Below, piece after piece: positions 24,713-33,907 of a DNA stretch of 64,000 nucleotides. Both the position numbers and the translations under genes were made by a program. This DNA is from Bacillus_CJ salitolerans (lineage in GTDB: Bacteria; Bacillota; Bacilli; Bacillales; SA4). Numbering within the stretch: the first letter of the stretch is position 1; every line of letters begins with the position of its first letter. The stretch covers positions 62,001-126,000 of the forward strand of contig NZ_JBHUEM010000054.1 of NCBI RefSeq assembly GCF_042680805.1, written 5' to 3'. The notes beneath the pieces are model-generated. The model searched no databases, had not been told where the DNA came from, and saw only the letters and a program-made list of their open reading frames with translations.

Positions 24713-25744
24713 ATGTCATTTATAGATTTGAGAAGTGACACGGTCACAAGGCCTACAGATGAAATGAAGAAAGCAAGTTACGATGCAGAACTAGGTGATG
24801 ATGTTTACGGTGAAGACCCCACGGTAAACAAGCTAGAAGAGAAAGCCGCTGAGATTCTTGGAAAGGAAGCAGCGCTGTTTGTGACAAGTGGAACACAAGG
24901 AAACCAAATTGCTGTATTAACTCATTGTCAACCAGGAAATGAGATATTATTGGAAGAAGAAGCACACCTTTTTTATTATGAAGGTGCCGCTATCTCAGCA
25001 TTTGCGGGTGTTCAGCCACGCACGCTTAGAGGAAATCGTGGTGCAATGGATCCTAAAATGGTCGAAAGTGCGATCCGAGGTGATGATATTCATTTACCTG
25101 AAACCGGATTAATTTGCTTAGAAAATACCCATAACCGCGCAGGAGGTGCTATCGTTCCACTTGAAAATATGATCGATATTTTTGAGGTAGCCTCAAAACA
25201 TAGCATTCCGCTTCACTTAGACGGAGCAAGGCTATTCAATGCAGCGGTAGCCTTAAATCAGCCGGTAACGGAATTCACTAAATTTACTACGACCGTACAA
25301 GTTTGCCTGTCCAAGGGTTTAGGTGCACCAGTTGGCTCTATATTAGCAGGCAGCAAGGAGTTTATTCATCGTGCGAGAAAATGGAGAAAACGACTTGGTG
25401 GTGGCTTAAGGCAGGTTGGTGTAATCGCCGCCCCTGGTTATATTGCCTTAACTAAAATGGTAGATCGTCTAGGTGAAGATCATCAAAATGCGAAGCGACT
25501 AGAAATAGGCCTTCGAAACATACCTGTTTTTTCAATTGTAAATACTGTCGATACAAATATTGTATTAGTGGATGTTCAAACATTAGGTATAACCTCAGCA
25601 CAATTTATTGAAGATATTAAGAAACACGGAATTTTAGCCGTTCCTTTTGGTCCTACGATGGTTCGATTTACAACACATTATGATGTGACCACACAGCAAG
25701 TAGACAATGCTATTTCGACTTTAGCATCTCTTTACAAAAGGTAA
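24713..25744 (+). CDS. ltaE: low-specificity L-threonine aldolase
   Basis: PLP enzyme cleaving L-threonine (and allo-threonine) to glycine and acetaldehyde. 343 residues, family length. Signatures: FIDLRSDTVTRPTDEM, GDDVYGEDPTVNKLEE, LFVTSGTQGNQIA, the PLP-phosphate and Asp region PLHLDGARLFNAAVAL, and the Schiff-base Lys in CLSKGLGAPVGS. RBS GAGGGAGGGG. Own promoter and terminator, so monocistronic. Confidence 0.92.
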   Translation: MSFIDLRSDTVTRPTDEMKKASYDAELGDDVYGEDPTVNKLEEKAAEILGKEAALFVTSGTQGNQIAVLTHCQPGNEILLEEEAHLFYYEGAAISAFAGVQPRTLRGNRGAMDPKMVESAIRGDDIHLPETGLICLENTHNRAGGAIVPLENMIDIFEVASKHSIPLHLDGARLFNAAVALNQPVTEFTKFTTTVQVCLSKGLGAPVGSILAGSKEFIHRARKWRKRLGGGLRQVGVIAAPGYIALTKMVDRLGEDHQNAKRLEIGLRNIPVFSIVNTVDTNIVLVDVQTLGITSAQFIEDIKKHGILAVPFGPTMVRFTTHYDVTTQQVDNAISTLASLYKR

Positions 25745-25770
25745 CCACTATTAATAATAGTGGTTTTCTC
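25743..25770 (+). terminator. terminator of threonine aldolase
   Basis: Stem AACCACTATT/AATAGTGGTT followed by TTCTCTTTT. Confidence 0.75.
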
Positions 25771-25782
25771 TTTTGCATGTTT

Positions 25783-26040
25783 TTAATGAATGGTCCTTTT
25801 TTCTGATCTTTCGTCAGACATTGTTAATAGTCCCTCTTGAGCAAGCTTTCCCCTTAATCCCTCAATTAGGTATAGTCCAACGAGATTATATAGTTCCTGA
25901 TCGTCTAATTCATGTAATAGATTCAATAAACTTTTCTTGTTAAGTTGCTCTAGAACAGAAAATGCAATAATATCGATATCTTCCTCATCGCCTGTAAAAT
26001 GGTGCTTATACATTTCATACAATTCATCAACAAATTTCAT
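25783..26040 (-). CDS. small conserved Bacillus protein (DUF6154-like)
   Basis: 85 residues from the ATG at 26040, six bases after GAGGTG; the upstream in-frame ATG lacks an RBS. Acidic and helical: MKFVDELYEMYKHHFTGDEEDIDIIAFSVLEQLNKKSLLNLLHELDDQELYNLVGLYLIEGLRGKLAQEG. The pattern matches my memory of the DUF6154 family restricted to Bacillaceae; function unknown. Stands alone. Confidence 0.6.
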   Translation of the reverse strand: MKFVDELYEMYKHHFTGDEEDIDIIAFSVLEQLNKKSLLNLLHELDDQELYNLVGLYLIEGLRGKLAQEGLLTMSDERSEKRTIH

Positions 26041-26222
26041 GTTTTTCACCTCAAATGATGTACTATTATCTACCTTGCGCATTAAGTAGGTTCTTTACCC
26101 TTACGATTTTTTCTATTTCGAATAGTATATGGTGAAGACTTGTCTATGATGATACTTCATAATGTGTTAGCATTAAATCCCTCATTTTAGACAAGCAAAC
26201 AATGGAAAAGGAGGGAGATGAT

Positions 26223-26624
26223 TTGAAATTTGAAGTCCCATTTACAATCCTGTTATCCATAGTAGGTTCGTTTACGTCATTTATGTTTGGAGGCTGGGGA
26301 TCCTTACTATCTATATTAACATTAATTATCATATTGGATTTTATCACAGGGATCATCGCATCTGGTATAGAAGGAAAACTTTCGAGCAGGCTTGGATTTA
26401 AAGGCATTGCTCAAAAAGTTATAATCTTTGCATTAGTATCTGTTGCTCATGCCATAGATGTGGCAATAGGCGAACAGCATATGATAAGGGATGCGACTAT
26501 CTTTTTTTATTTAGTTAATGAGACATTATCCATTATCGAAAATGCAGGAAGGGTTGGATTGCCAGTACCCTCATTTCTCGTAAAAGCAATTGAGCTTTTA
26601 AAGACGAAATCAAACAAGAAGTAA
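26223..26624 (+). CDS. ytkC: holin-like membrane protein (YtkC; toxin-secretion/lysis holin family)
   Basis: I chose the TTG at 26223, eight bases after AGGAGG; an ATG at 26202 overlaps that RBS. 133 residues with about three membrane helices. The family core is visible: LTLIIILDFITGIIASGIEGKLSSRLGFKGIAQKVIIFALVSVAHAID and FYLVNETLSIIENAGRVGLPVP, as in TcdE-like and phage holins. No endolysin lies next to it and the surrounding order matches chromosomal ytkC, so it is a resident gene, not a prophage piece. Its role in Bacillus is unestablished. Confidence 0.8.
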   Translation: MKFEVPFTILLSIVGSFTSFMFGGWGSLLSILTLIIILDFITGIIASGIEGKLSSRLGFKGIAQKVIIFALVSVAHAIDVAIGEQHMIRDATIFFYLVNETLSIIENAGRVGLPVPSFLVKAIELLKTKSNKK

Positions 26625-26693
26625 GCAGAATATTTTTTCTGCTATTGGAAAAAGTAACAGTAGTAACATGTAACGGTGTAAGGAGTTGAGACA

Positions 26694-27002
26694 GTGAAGA
26701 AAACGTACTACATTTCCCTTGCAAGAGGAGAAATATCTCAAATAAGCACAGCATCTCCATGGAATTACAAAATTGAGGCAACCGACGAAGAAATTGTTCA
26801 GCTACGCGAATATTTTGATCAAATCTATTCTTCAGATTGGCAAGGCTTTTTCCGTGCTCACACTCCATATATCGAGTACCATCACGATCCAACGAATGAT
26901 GCATATGATGAGACCATTCAAAAGGTTTACGGATTAATTTATGAACTTGGTGATGAAGAGACGAGAGAGCATATTGATCAGGAAGGAATATTGAAGGATT
27001 AG
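26694..27002 (+). CDS. small conserved hypothetical protein
   Basis: 102 residues, acidic and soluble (KKTYYISLARGEISQISTASPWNYKIEATDEEIVQLREYFDQI; FFRAHTPYIEYHHDPTNDAYDETIQKVYGLIYELGDEETREHI). GTG start with AAGGAG eight bases upstream. It resembles short Bacillus proteins sometimes labelled hydrolase without evidence; the His-rich YIEYHHD may bind metal. Lies between ytkC and ytkD. Confidence 0.6.
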   Translation: MKKTYYISLARGEISQISTASPWNYKIEATDEEIVQLREYFDQIYSSDWQGFFRAHTPYIEYHHDPTNDAYDETIQKVYGLIYELGDEETREHIDQEGILKD

Positions 27003-27203
27003 AAAGGTCACAACAGTGGCCTTCTTTTTAGTTCAAGACAAGTATGAATCATACCGTTTAGAGAGGTGAATAATTCGTCCATATCACATCTCTATATATG
27101 CTTTACATATAGAATAAAGGAAATGATGGAGTATTTCTAGTTAGTTTTTGATGAATTCTTATGTTATCATCATAACAAACGTTTGAAATTGGAGCTAGAT
27201 AGT

Positions 27204-27674
27204 ATGCATACTTTTATCGATCACTATAACAATGAAGTAATTCTTTCCTTTCAAGATCACCCTTTTTCCAAAAATCCGAAGCATGTATGGGTTATTTGTA
27301 GATATGAAGATAAGTGGTTGTTAACTTCTCATTCTCGCAGGGGACTTGAGTTTCCTGGCGGTAAGGTTGAACACGGAGAAGAAGCAAAGGATGCGGCTAT
27401 TCGTGAAGTGAAAGAAGAAACAGGTGGTAACGTTCATTCCATTACTTATATTGGACAGTATAAGGTTTCGGGAAAAGGAAAAACCATTATTAAAAATATT
27501 TATTATGCTATCATCGATCAACTTGTGAAACAAGAAGATTACTTGGAGACAAATGGTCCCGTTTTATTAAGTGCCCTTCCTGCGAATGTGACGAATGACC
27601 CTCGCTTTAGTTTTATCATGAAGGATGAGGTATTAACATATAGTCTTGAGTATATTAGGAAGTCCTTTGCTTAA
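27204..27674 (+). CDS. ytkD: Nudix nucleoside triphosphatase YtkD
   Basis: 156 residues from the ATG at 27204 (GGAG nine bases upstream); an earlier in-frame TTG lacks an RBS. The Nudix box is complete around residues 52-75 (GGKVEHGEEAKDAAIRE then VKEETGG). PKHVWVICRYEDKWLLT, YIGQYKVSGKGK, NIYYA and FSFIMKD match B. subtilis YtkD closely. YtkD hydrolyses (d)NTPs including 8-oxo-dGTP to monophosphates, sanitising the nucleotide pool and also acting as an RNA pyrophosphohydrolase. Its place after dps and ytkC matches the conserved order. Confidence 0.88.
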   Translation: MHTFIDHYNNEVILSFQDHPFSKNPKHVWVICRYEDKWLLTSHSRRGLEFPGGKVEHGEEAKDAAIREVKEETGGNVHSITYIGQYKVSGKGKTIIKNIYYAIIDQLVKQEDYLETNGPVLLSALPANVTNDPRFSFIMKDEVLTYSLEYIRKSFA

Positions 27675-27683
27675 AAGGGAAAT

Positions 27684-27718
27684 GAAAGCTCTCGTTTAGT
27701 CGAGAGCTTTATTTATTG
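27684..27718. terminator. bidirectional terminator between ytkD and ytlD
   Basis: Stem AAAGCTCTCG/CGAGAGCTTT followed by ATTTATT; the two genes converge here. Confidence 0.75.
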
Positions 27719-28525
27719 ATGATGTTTAATTAGTTTCTTCTCTAACCATTCTATCCCCTGGTACATTATCGTAGCAAAAAATGCAATGACTAATAAACTC
27801 GCAAGCACTAATGTAAAGTTAAACACTTGAAAACCGTAAACAACTAAGTAGCCTAACCCTTTCGATGAAACTAGGAATTCACCTACAATGACCCCCACCC
27901 ATGATAAACCAACATTTACTTTTAGCGTGGATATGATGGTTGGAAATGAAGCAGGTAAGATGGCATCGCGAAAGCATTGTATTCTAGAAGCACCAAAGGT
28001 TTGTAGTACTTTCATATAATTGGGATCCACTTCCCTAAAGGATGTGAAAATGACGATAGTTGTGATGATAATAGAGATTAACGCTCCCATTCCAATAATG
28101 GAAACAAATCCGGGACCGAGTGCTACGATTAAAATGGGTCCTAATGCCACCTTCGGTAAGGCATTAAGAATCACGAGATAGGGGTCGACCACTTTTGATA
28201 TAAAGGGGGACCACCACAGCACTGTTGCCATAATTGTTCCTAGTAATGTCCCTAAAATAAATCCAAGTACCGTTTCAAAGAGAGTAACAGACGTGTGCAT
28301 CAACAGGCTTCCATCTTGAAGCTTTGTCAATATCAAGCTGAACACTTTGCTGGGACTACTAAAAATAAGCGGGTCAATCCAGTGTAAACGACTTGATATC
28401 TCCCATAAACCAAAAAACAAAACAAAAATAATCAACTGGTAAAAGCGGACCCATCTTTTTTCCACGGTTAAGCGATGGATATATTGTTGATGTAAGAGGG
28501 AGACGTGATTGTGATTAGGTTTCAA
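27713..28525 (-). CDS. ytlD: ABC transporter permease YtlD
   Basis: 270 residues from a TTG at 28525 with AAGGAG ten bases upstream; its start overlaps the ATPase stop by 11 bp, indicating translational coupling. About six membrane helices of the binding-protein-dependent (SsuC/TauC/ThiX-like) type. The EAA loop for ATPase contact is VLQTFGASRIQCFRDAILPASFPTIISTLKVNVGLSWVGVIVGEFL. It works with the adjacent ATPase and NMT1-like lipoprotein. The substrate is unproven; sulfonates or pyrimidine (thiamine precursor) compounds are typical for this family. Confidence 0.85.
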   Translation of the reverse strand: MKPNHNHVSLLHQQYIHRLTVEKRWVRFYQLIIFVLFFGLWEISSRLHWIDPLIFSSPSKVFSLILTKLQDGSLLMHTSVTLFETVLGFILGTLLGTIMATVLWWSPFISKVVDPYLVILNALPKVALGPILIVALGPGFVSIIGMGALISIIITTIVIFTSFREVDPNYMKVLQTFGASRIQCFRDAILPASFPTIISTLKVNVGLSWVGVIVGEFLVSSKGLGYLVVYGFQVFNFTLVLASLLVIAFFATIMYQGIEWLEKKLIKHHQ

Positions 28526-29282
28526 GTGAGTCCAACTCCTTCCATATAGATTGAAAGAGCTTCGAATAACTCGGGTGCTGTCTTGCATCAAAAGGCTCAA
28601 GTTCTCTTAGCTCCTGTGGTACTAAAAACGTTTTTGCGAGTCTTCCTGGCTTAGCGGCGAGCAGAAAAATTCGATCGCTCATCGCAATGGCTTCTCCTAT
28701 ATCGTGCGTCACAAGTAAAGCTGTTTTATTGAAGTTTTTTAATGTTGTGGCTACAAGATTTTCAAGTTTTAACTTTGTCTGATAGTCTAGTGCAGAGAAG
28801 GGCTCATCTAATAATAGAATTTTAGGTGAAGTCATAAGTGTCCTCACAAGTGCAACCCTTTGCCTCATTCCGCCAGATAATTGGCTTGGAAAAAGCTTAT
28901 CTACGTTTTGTAAATCCATTGTTTCTAAGAGCTTAATGGCTTCTTGTTTTTTTTCTTTTGTTAATGTTTTAGTAATAGCTGGACCAAGTAAAACGTTATC
29001 TACTATTGTTTTCCATGGGAATAAATAATCCTGTTGTAGCATATAGCCGATAGAAGGACTGGGTTTGGTTACCTTTTGGCTATCGATTATGACTTCCCCT
29101 TCAGTTGGCTTGATAAGACCTGCAATAATCGATAGGAGAGTCGTTTTTCCACAGCCACTTGGTCCAAGGAAGGAGACAAACTCTCCCTCCTCAATGCCTA
29201 GTGTGATGTCTTCAAGGGCTGTTGTCATAGAGGTTTTTGTGAAATAAGTGTGATTGATGCCCTGTATAGTTAAAAAGTTCAA
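28515..29282 (-). CDS. ytlC: ABC transporter ATP-binding protein YtlC
   Basis: 255 residues from a TTG at 29282 with AGGAG nine bases upstream. An ATG nine bases earlier directly abuts the RBS and is less likely. Walker A is GPSGCGKTTLL, the Q-loop QQDYLFPW, the ABC signature LSGGMRQR, Walker B ILLLDEPFSALD and the H-loop LLVTHDIGEA. It belongs to the nitrate/sulfonate/taurine subfamily. It energises the YtlD permease; the third component is the lipoprotein encoded upstream. Confidence 0.9.
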   Translation of the reverse strand: MNFLTIQGINHTYFTKTSMTTALEDITLGIEEGEFVSFLGPSGCGKTTLLSIIAGLIKPTEGEVIIDSQKVTKPSPSIGYMLQQDYLFPWKTIVDNVLLGPAITKTLTKEKKQEAIKLLETMDLQNVDKLFPSQLSGGMRQRVALVRTLMTSPKILLLDEPFSALDYQTKLKLENLVATTLKNFNKTALLVTHDIGEAIAMSDRIFLLAAKPGRLAKTFLVPQELRELEPFDARQHPSYSKLFQSIWKELDSLET

Positions 29283-29362
29283 TCTATTCATCTCCTTTAC
29301 TAATCTGGTTGGCACTATAAAGATGAACCAACCCATCGGGAGTCGACTCAGGTGGTAAATAC

Positions 29363-30358
29363 TTATTCTGAGATGATTTCTTCAATAAGCTTTGTTTCAA
29401 CTAAGACACTATGATCTACCTCAACAGGTAGTTCACCAGCTTCCCTCATGATATCTTGAAGATTATTCCATTCATCTTCATCCAAAATAGGATTTGTTGC
29501 ATACGAGCCTTGCTCCTTATAACGATTTACAACTGTTTCAATAAGAGCGACATCCGTATCTTCAAAGAATGGCTGAATGGCTTCCGCAATTTCTTGTGCT
29601 GAATGGGATTCAACCCATTGTTGTGCTTTATAGATGGCTCTAGTAAACTTTTCAACAATCTCTTTGTTGTCGTTTAAATAACTTTGTTTCGTCATAAATG
29701 TTGTATAAGGAACGTGCCCAGACTCTTCTCCGAATGATGCAACGATGTGTCCTTTACCCTCCTGTTCAAATACGCTAGCTGTTGGTTCGAATAATTGTAC
29801 ATAATCACCTGTACCAGACCCGAACGCACTTGCAATATTTGCAAATTCAATATTTTGAATGAGATTTAAATCATTATGTGGGTCAATTCCATGCTTTTTT
29901 AAGACGAATTCTCCAACCATCTGTGGCATTCCACCTTTACGTTGGCCTAAAAATGTACTACCTTTTAATTGATCCCATGTAAAATTTTCAACTTTCTCAC
30001 GAGATACTAAAAATGTTCCATCTGTTTGTGTTAACTGAGCAAAATTGATGACCGGATCTGTGGTACCTTGCGCGTAAACGTATATGGAAGTCTCTGAGCC
30101 AACTAAGGCAATATCAATTCCATCTGAGAGTAAAGCAGTCATCGTCTTGTCTCCACCGAATGTTCCTTGTAGCACAATTTCAAGTCCCTCATCTTCAAAA
30201 AATCCTTGAGAAAGTGCTACGTATTGAGGTGCATAAAAAATAGAATGTGTAACTTCACCGACACGTACCTTTTGAATATCGTTTTGGCCACAGGCACTTA
30301 ACGCAAATAAAAGAACAGTAGACACTAATATAGTTAAGCCTAGTTTTATAATTCGCAT
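29363..30358 (-). CDS. ytlA: ABC substrate-binding lipoprotein YtlA (NMT1/THI5-like)
   Basis: 331 residues, first gene of the ytlA-ytlC-ytlD operon. Signal peptide with lipobox LSAC (Cys23). NMT1/THI5-like periplasmic fold: VRVGEVTHSIFYAPQYVALSQGFFEDEGLEIVL, GGDKTMTALLSDGIDIALVGSET, EKVENFTWDQLKGSTFLGQRKGGMPQMV. RBS AAGGAGGA. Captures a small ligand for import. No TPP riboswitch or S-box was seen in the 70-bp leader, so thiamine-precursor transport is not directly supported. Confidence 0.87.
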   Translation of the reverse strand: MRIIKLGLTILVSTVLLFALSACGQNDIQKVRVGEVTHSIFYAPQYVALSQGFFEDEGLEIVLQGTFGGDKTMTALLSDGIDIALVGSETSIYVYAQGTTDPVINFAQLTQTDGTFLVSREKVENFTWDQLKGSTFLGQRKGGMPQMVGEFVLKKHGIDPHNDLNLIQNIEFANIASAFGSGTGDYVQLFEPTASVFEQEGKGHIVASFGEESGHVPYTTFMTKQSYLNDNKEIVEKFTRAIYKAQQWVESHSAQEIAEAIQPFFEDTDVALIETVVNRYKEQGSYATNPILDEDEWNNLQDIMREAGELPVEVDHSVLVETKLIEEIISE

Positions 30359-30473
30359 TGAATGATCCTCCTTGAGAGTGAAATAGCAGTAAACTACTTA
30401 CAATAAAATATGTTGGGTAAAAAAATGTGTGAATGCCTATAAAAAAATTAGAAAATGTCTTGGAGTGAATAAA

Positions 30474-31256
30474 ATGGAAGAAGGTATCATCCTATCGAAG
30501 CAGCGATTTCCATCACCAAACCCTAGGATAGATCTGCATATTATTACTTATTTGTGCCAAGGTTTGAAGGTAAAAGGCTTACTTGCTGAACCGAAAGAGG
30601 GTAAGGGTTTTGATGGGTTTTTATACTTAAGGGGTGGAATTAAAAACGTTGGAAAAGTGCGTGTTGGGAGAATTGTCCAATTCGCTTCTGAAGGATTTGT
30701 CGTTATGGCTCCATTTTATAGGGGAAACCAAGGTGGAGAGGGGAACGAAGATTTTGCTGGGGAGGACAGGCAGGATGCACTTTCTGCCCTGCATATATTG
30801 AGAAAACATCCAAAGGTGAATTATGATCGTATTCATGTATTTGGATTCTCAAGAGGAGGGGTGATGGCCCTTTTTACAGGTATAATAGATTTAAATATTC
30901 GATCGGTTGTTTGCTGGGGAGGGGTGTCTGATATGGCCTTAACCTATGTAGAACGATTAGACCTTAGGAGAATGATGAAGAGGGTAATCGGAGGGACACC
31001 TACAAAAGTACCTGATGCGTATAAATGGAGAACGCCACTTTTCTTTTTAGAAAGTCTAAGTGCGCCTGTTCTAATTATACATGGGAAAAATGATCATAAT
31101 GTCTCAGTTGAACATTCTTACCGATTAGAAAAACGATTAAAAGAATTAAATAAACCAGTTGAAGCATGGTACTTTGATGAATTTACACATTACTTTCCGC
31201 CACTAGTGAATAGAAAAGTTGTGAAGGATTTAACGACCTGGATGAAGAAACAATAA
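30474..31256 (+). CDS. ytmA: alpha/beta hydrolase YtmA (prolyl-oligopeptidase-like)
   Basis: 260 residues from the ATG at 30474 (GGAG eight bases before it). The nucleophile elbow is VFGFSRGGVMALF (GFSRGG, Ser nucleophile). The Asp (LIIHGKNDHNVSV) and His (EFTHYFPP) complete the triad. Related to acylaminoacyl/prolyl oligopeptidase S9 catalytic domains, without the propeller. Substrate unknown. Forms a pair with ytmB 45 bp downstream. Confidence 0.82.
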   Translation: MEEGIILSKQRFPSPNPRIDLHIITYLCQGLKVKGLLAEPKEGKGFDGFLYLRGGIKNVGKVRVGRIVQFASEGFVVMAPFYRGNQGGEGNEDFAGEDRQDALSALHILRKHPKVNYDRIHVFGFSRGGVMALFTGIIDLNIRSVVCWGGVSDMALTYVERLDLRRMMKRVIGGTPTKVPDAYKWRTPLFFLESLSAPVLIIHGKNDHNVSVEHSYRLEKRLKELNKPVEAWYFDEFTHYFPPLVNRKVVKDLTTWMKKQ

Positions 31257-31301
31257 CATGAAGGAGCGACTAGCTTCTAGAAGAAACGTAGGAGGGATCA
31301 T

Positions 31302-31544
31302 ATGGGAATGCCATTAGAGCTTAATACAATGATTGTTACAAAGGGTAATGAACAACGAATTGATCATAACATATTTAGTTTACAAAAGGATGGTTATCGG
31401 TTGTATCCATTGGATATTCCACTTGAGGTGAGGAAGCAGAAGGACTCAGATACGAGCGGTATGGGTGTTATAAAAAAAGTAGAACTAACAGAAGGTAAAA
31501 CGTTTATTACATATGAACTCGTTTCGTTAAATTCAACAAATTAG
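31302..31544 (+). CDS. ytmB: YtmB-like small protein (DUF2584)
   Basis: 80 residues: GMPLELNTMIVTKGNEQRID, then NIFSLQKDGYRLYPLDIPLEVRKQKDSDTSGMGVIKKVELTEGKTFITYELVSLNS. This matches the DUF2584 family of Bacillus. Strong RBS AGGAGGGA. Probably a small beta-rich protein; no function known. Cotranscribed with ytmA by position. Confidence 0.8.
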   Translation: MGMPLELNTMIVTKGNEQRIDHNIFSLQKDGYRLYPLDIPLEVRKQKDSDTSGMGVIKKVELTEGKTFITYELVSLNSTN

Positions 31545-31610
31545 AATAAGGATGTATTAGATAGTTAGTTTCAACAGCAAATATAACCTAGAACGTATGC
31601 ATTCGAATAC

Positions 31611-31645
31611 AAAAAAACAGCAATCAGGTGATTGCTGTTTCTCTA
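31611..31645 (-). terminator. terminator of pckA
   Basis: Stem AACAGCAATCA/TGATTGCTGTT, T-rich on its minus-strand 3' side, right after the pckA stop. Confidence 0.8.
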
Positions 31646-31647
31646 TT

Positions 31648-33240
31648 TTACACAGTCGGTCCACCAAGTGTTCGAATTTCTTCTGAAACGTCTGTGAACT
31701 TATTGAAGTTCTCTTTAAATTTGTTCGCAAGCTCTGTAGCTTTTTGAGCATAAGCTTCTTTATCTTCCCAAGTTTGTGCAGGGAGAAGTACTTCATCTGG
31801 TACTCCTGGTACATGTAATGGAATATCAAAACCAAAGTAAGCACCTTTTGTTGTTTCAACATTCGTTAATTCGCCTTCAAGCGCTGCTTGAACCATTGCT
31901 CGAGTGTAAGAAAGCTTCATTCTGCTTCCGACCCCATATTCTCCGCCAGTCCAGCCTGTATTAACTAAATATACTTCTACACTATGCTCATCGATCTTTT
32001 TCCCAAGCATTTCTGCATAAACAGTTGCTGGTAATGGTAAGAATGGTGAACCGAAGCATGTAGAGAATGTTGCTTGTGGAGATGTAATTCCTCTTTCTGT
32101 ACCTGCTAGTTTACTTGTATAACCACTTAAGAAATGGTACATCGCTTGTTCTTTTGTTAGTTTACTGATTGGAGGTAATACTCCAAAAGCATCAGCAGTT
32201 AAGAAAATAATCGTATTAGGATGACCAGCAACACTTGGATCCACAATATTATCAATGGCTTGAATCGGGTATGCTGCGCGAGTATTTTCAGTTAAAGAAT
32301 TATCATCATAGTCAGGCTGACGAGTTTGATCATTTAAAATAACGTTTTCTAACACACTTCCAAATCGAATGGCATCAAAAATTTGTGGTTCTTTTTCTCT
32401 TGAAAGGTTGATACATTTTGCATAACATCCACCTTCAACATTGAACACACCAGTATTTGACCAACCGTGCTCATCATCACCGATCAGACGTCTGTTCGGG
32501 TCAGCAGATAACGTTGTTTTTCCTGTGCCTGATAGTCCGAAGAATAACGCTACATCACCTTCAGCACCAACGTTTGCTGAGCAGTGCATTGGAAGGATAC
32601 CGTTCTCAGGTAGTAAGTAGTTCATAACAGAGAAAATGGATTTTTTCATTTCCCCAGCATATTCCGTTCCACCAATAAGTACAATTCTTCTCTCGAAAGA
32701 GACAATAATAAATGTTTCTGATTGAGTTCCATCTACTGCTGGATCTGCCTTGAAATTCGGAGCTGAAATAACTGTAAATTGAGCTTCATGTGAAGTAAGT
32801 TCGTTTTCTGTTGGTCTAATAAATAGCTGATGCGCAAATAAGTTATGCCATGCATATTCATTAATGACTTGGATAGGAAGGCGATATTTTTCATCAGCAC
32901 CTGCAAACCCTTTAAACACAAACAACTCATCTTTATCCTTTAAATATTGTAGGACCTTATTATATAATTTATCGAATACCTCTACTGATATAGGTTGATT
33001 GATTGATCCCCATGCAATTTTATCTTTTACAGATTCTTCTTCAACAATAAATTTATCTTTAGGAGAGCGCCCTGTATATTTTCCTGTTGTTGCACGTACT
33101 GCGCCTGTTGCTGTTAGTTCTCCCTCATGTCTTGCAAGTACTTTTTCAACTAGACCTGGAACAGACAAATTTGTATAAATGTTTTGTCCGCTTAATAATT
33201 CTTTTAAGTTGATTGATACATCAACAGAGTTCATGTTCAT
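31648..33240 (-). CDS. pckA: phosphoenolpyruvate carboxykinase (ATP)
   Basis: Converts oxaloacetate plus ATP to PEP and CO2, the entry step of gluconeogenesis. 530 residues, normal length. P-loop (kinase-1a) FGLSGTGKTTLSADPNR, metal-binding kinase-2 LIGDDEHGW, substrate motif TGRSPKDKFIV and YAGEMKKSIFSVMNYLLP are intact. The RBS is weak to moderate (GGGAAAAGGCAGG). Monocistronic with terminator. In Bacillus the gene is repressed by glucose; I did not identify a cre or CcpN site with certainty. Confidence 0.96.
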   Translation of the reverse strand: MNMNSVDVSINLKELLSGQNIYTNLSVPGLVEKVLARHEGELTATGAVRATTGKYTGRSPKDKFIVEEESVKDKIAWGSINQPISVEVFDKLYNKVLQYLKDKDELFVFKGFAGADEKYRLPIQVINEYAWHNLFAHQLFIRPTENELTSHEAQFTVISAPNFKADPAVDGTQSETFIIVSFERRIVLIGGTEYAGEMKKSIFSVMNYLLPENGILPMHCSANVGAEGDVALFFGLSGTGKTTLSADPNRRLIGDDEHGWSNTGVFNVEGGCYAKCINLSREKEPQIFDAIRFGSVLENVILNDQTRQPDYDDNSLTENTRAAYPIQAIDNIVDPSVAGHPNTIIFLTADAFGVLPPISKLTKEQAMYHFLSGYTSKLAGTERGITSPQATFSTCFGSPFLPLPATVYAEMLGKKIDEHSVEVYLVNTGWTGGEYGVGSRMKLSYTRAMVQAALEGELTNVETTKGAYFGFDIPLHVPGVPDEVLLPAQTWEDKEAYAQKATELANKFKENFNKFTDVSEEIRTLGGPTV

Positions 33241-33472
33241 AACCTGCCTTTTCCCTGATAATTTTTCTATTAATCTAAAAAAGGTGAATGATAACGATTA
33301 CTCGCTCTGAAAATTAGTATAACATATTTAAGTGAATAGTCTATACTATTTTACGTTATTGTACGCATCATTCACAAAAATGTACCATTATTTCACCATC
33401 TTGTTCTTTATTAGGCAATAGCCCACCCTTTTTTAGGCATTCTTCATAGCTTAATAAGAGGAGGGATATTAA

Positions 33473-33805
33473 ATGATGGATTTAATGAATCTAAGTACAT
33501 TTGATTATGCTACCATTGCCGCGATCATTGCTGCATTTGTAACGGTAGTAGGAAATGCCTTTTCAATTGATAAAAAGTATCGATCCCTATTAGCGGTTGG
33601 ATTCGGTCTACTATTTGTATTTATACCACAATTTTGGACAGAAAGGCTCTTAACTGCATTAATCATTGGGTTAACAGCTAGTGGTGTTTACAGTCAAGTA
33701 AAACCGAGAATTAATGAAAAGGAACTAATGAAATACAAAATACATGATGAAATAAAGAAAGAAAATGATACAAAAAACCAAAAAAATAATGATACTCCGT
33801 ATTAG
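33473..33805 (+). CDS. small holin-like membrane protein of unknown function
   Basis: 110 residues: two or three membrane helices (YATIAAIIAAFVTVVGNAF; SLLAVGFGLLFVFIPQF; LLTALIIGLTASGVYSQV) then a charged hydrophilic tail rich in K, E and N. Strong RBS GAGGAGGG seven to eight bases upstream. The topology resembles small phage holins, but no lysis gene is near. Located between pckA and the metK riboswitch. Confidence 0.65.
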   Translation: MMDLMNLSTFDYATIAAIIAAFVTVVGNAFSIDKKYRSLLAVGFGLLFVFIPQFWTERLLTALIIGLTASGVYSQVKPRINEKELMKYKIHDEIKKENDTKNQKNNDTPY

Positions 33806-33863
33806 TTTTACCATATTTAAAGGAAACAAGTAAAATCTAAAATAAAAAGTATTGATTTCGTTA

Positions 33864-33893
33864 TTGACAGGATTCGACTAAGTACGTTATGAT
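33864..33893 (+). promoter_or_regulatory. SigA promoter of the metK leader
   Basis: -35 TTGACA (33864-33869), 18-bp spacer, -10 TATGAT (33888-33893), some 20 bp before the riboswitch P1 helix. Confidence 0.75.
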
Positions 33894-33907
33894 ATGAGCC
33901 GAACGGA

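Noticed and set aside
26223..26624. Prophage lysis cassette
   Set aside because: Only a holin-like gene is present, its neighbours match the resident yt- order, and no endolysin or phage genes are nearby.
30359..30428. TPP riboswitch upstream of ytlA
   Set aside because: The leader is only about 70 bp and lacks the conserved CUGAGA and related elements, so a thiamine role is not supported.
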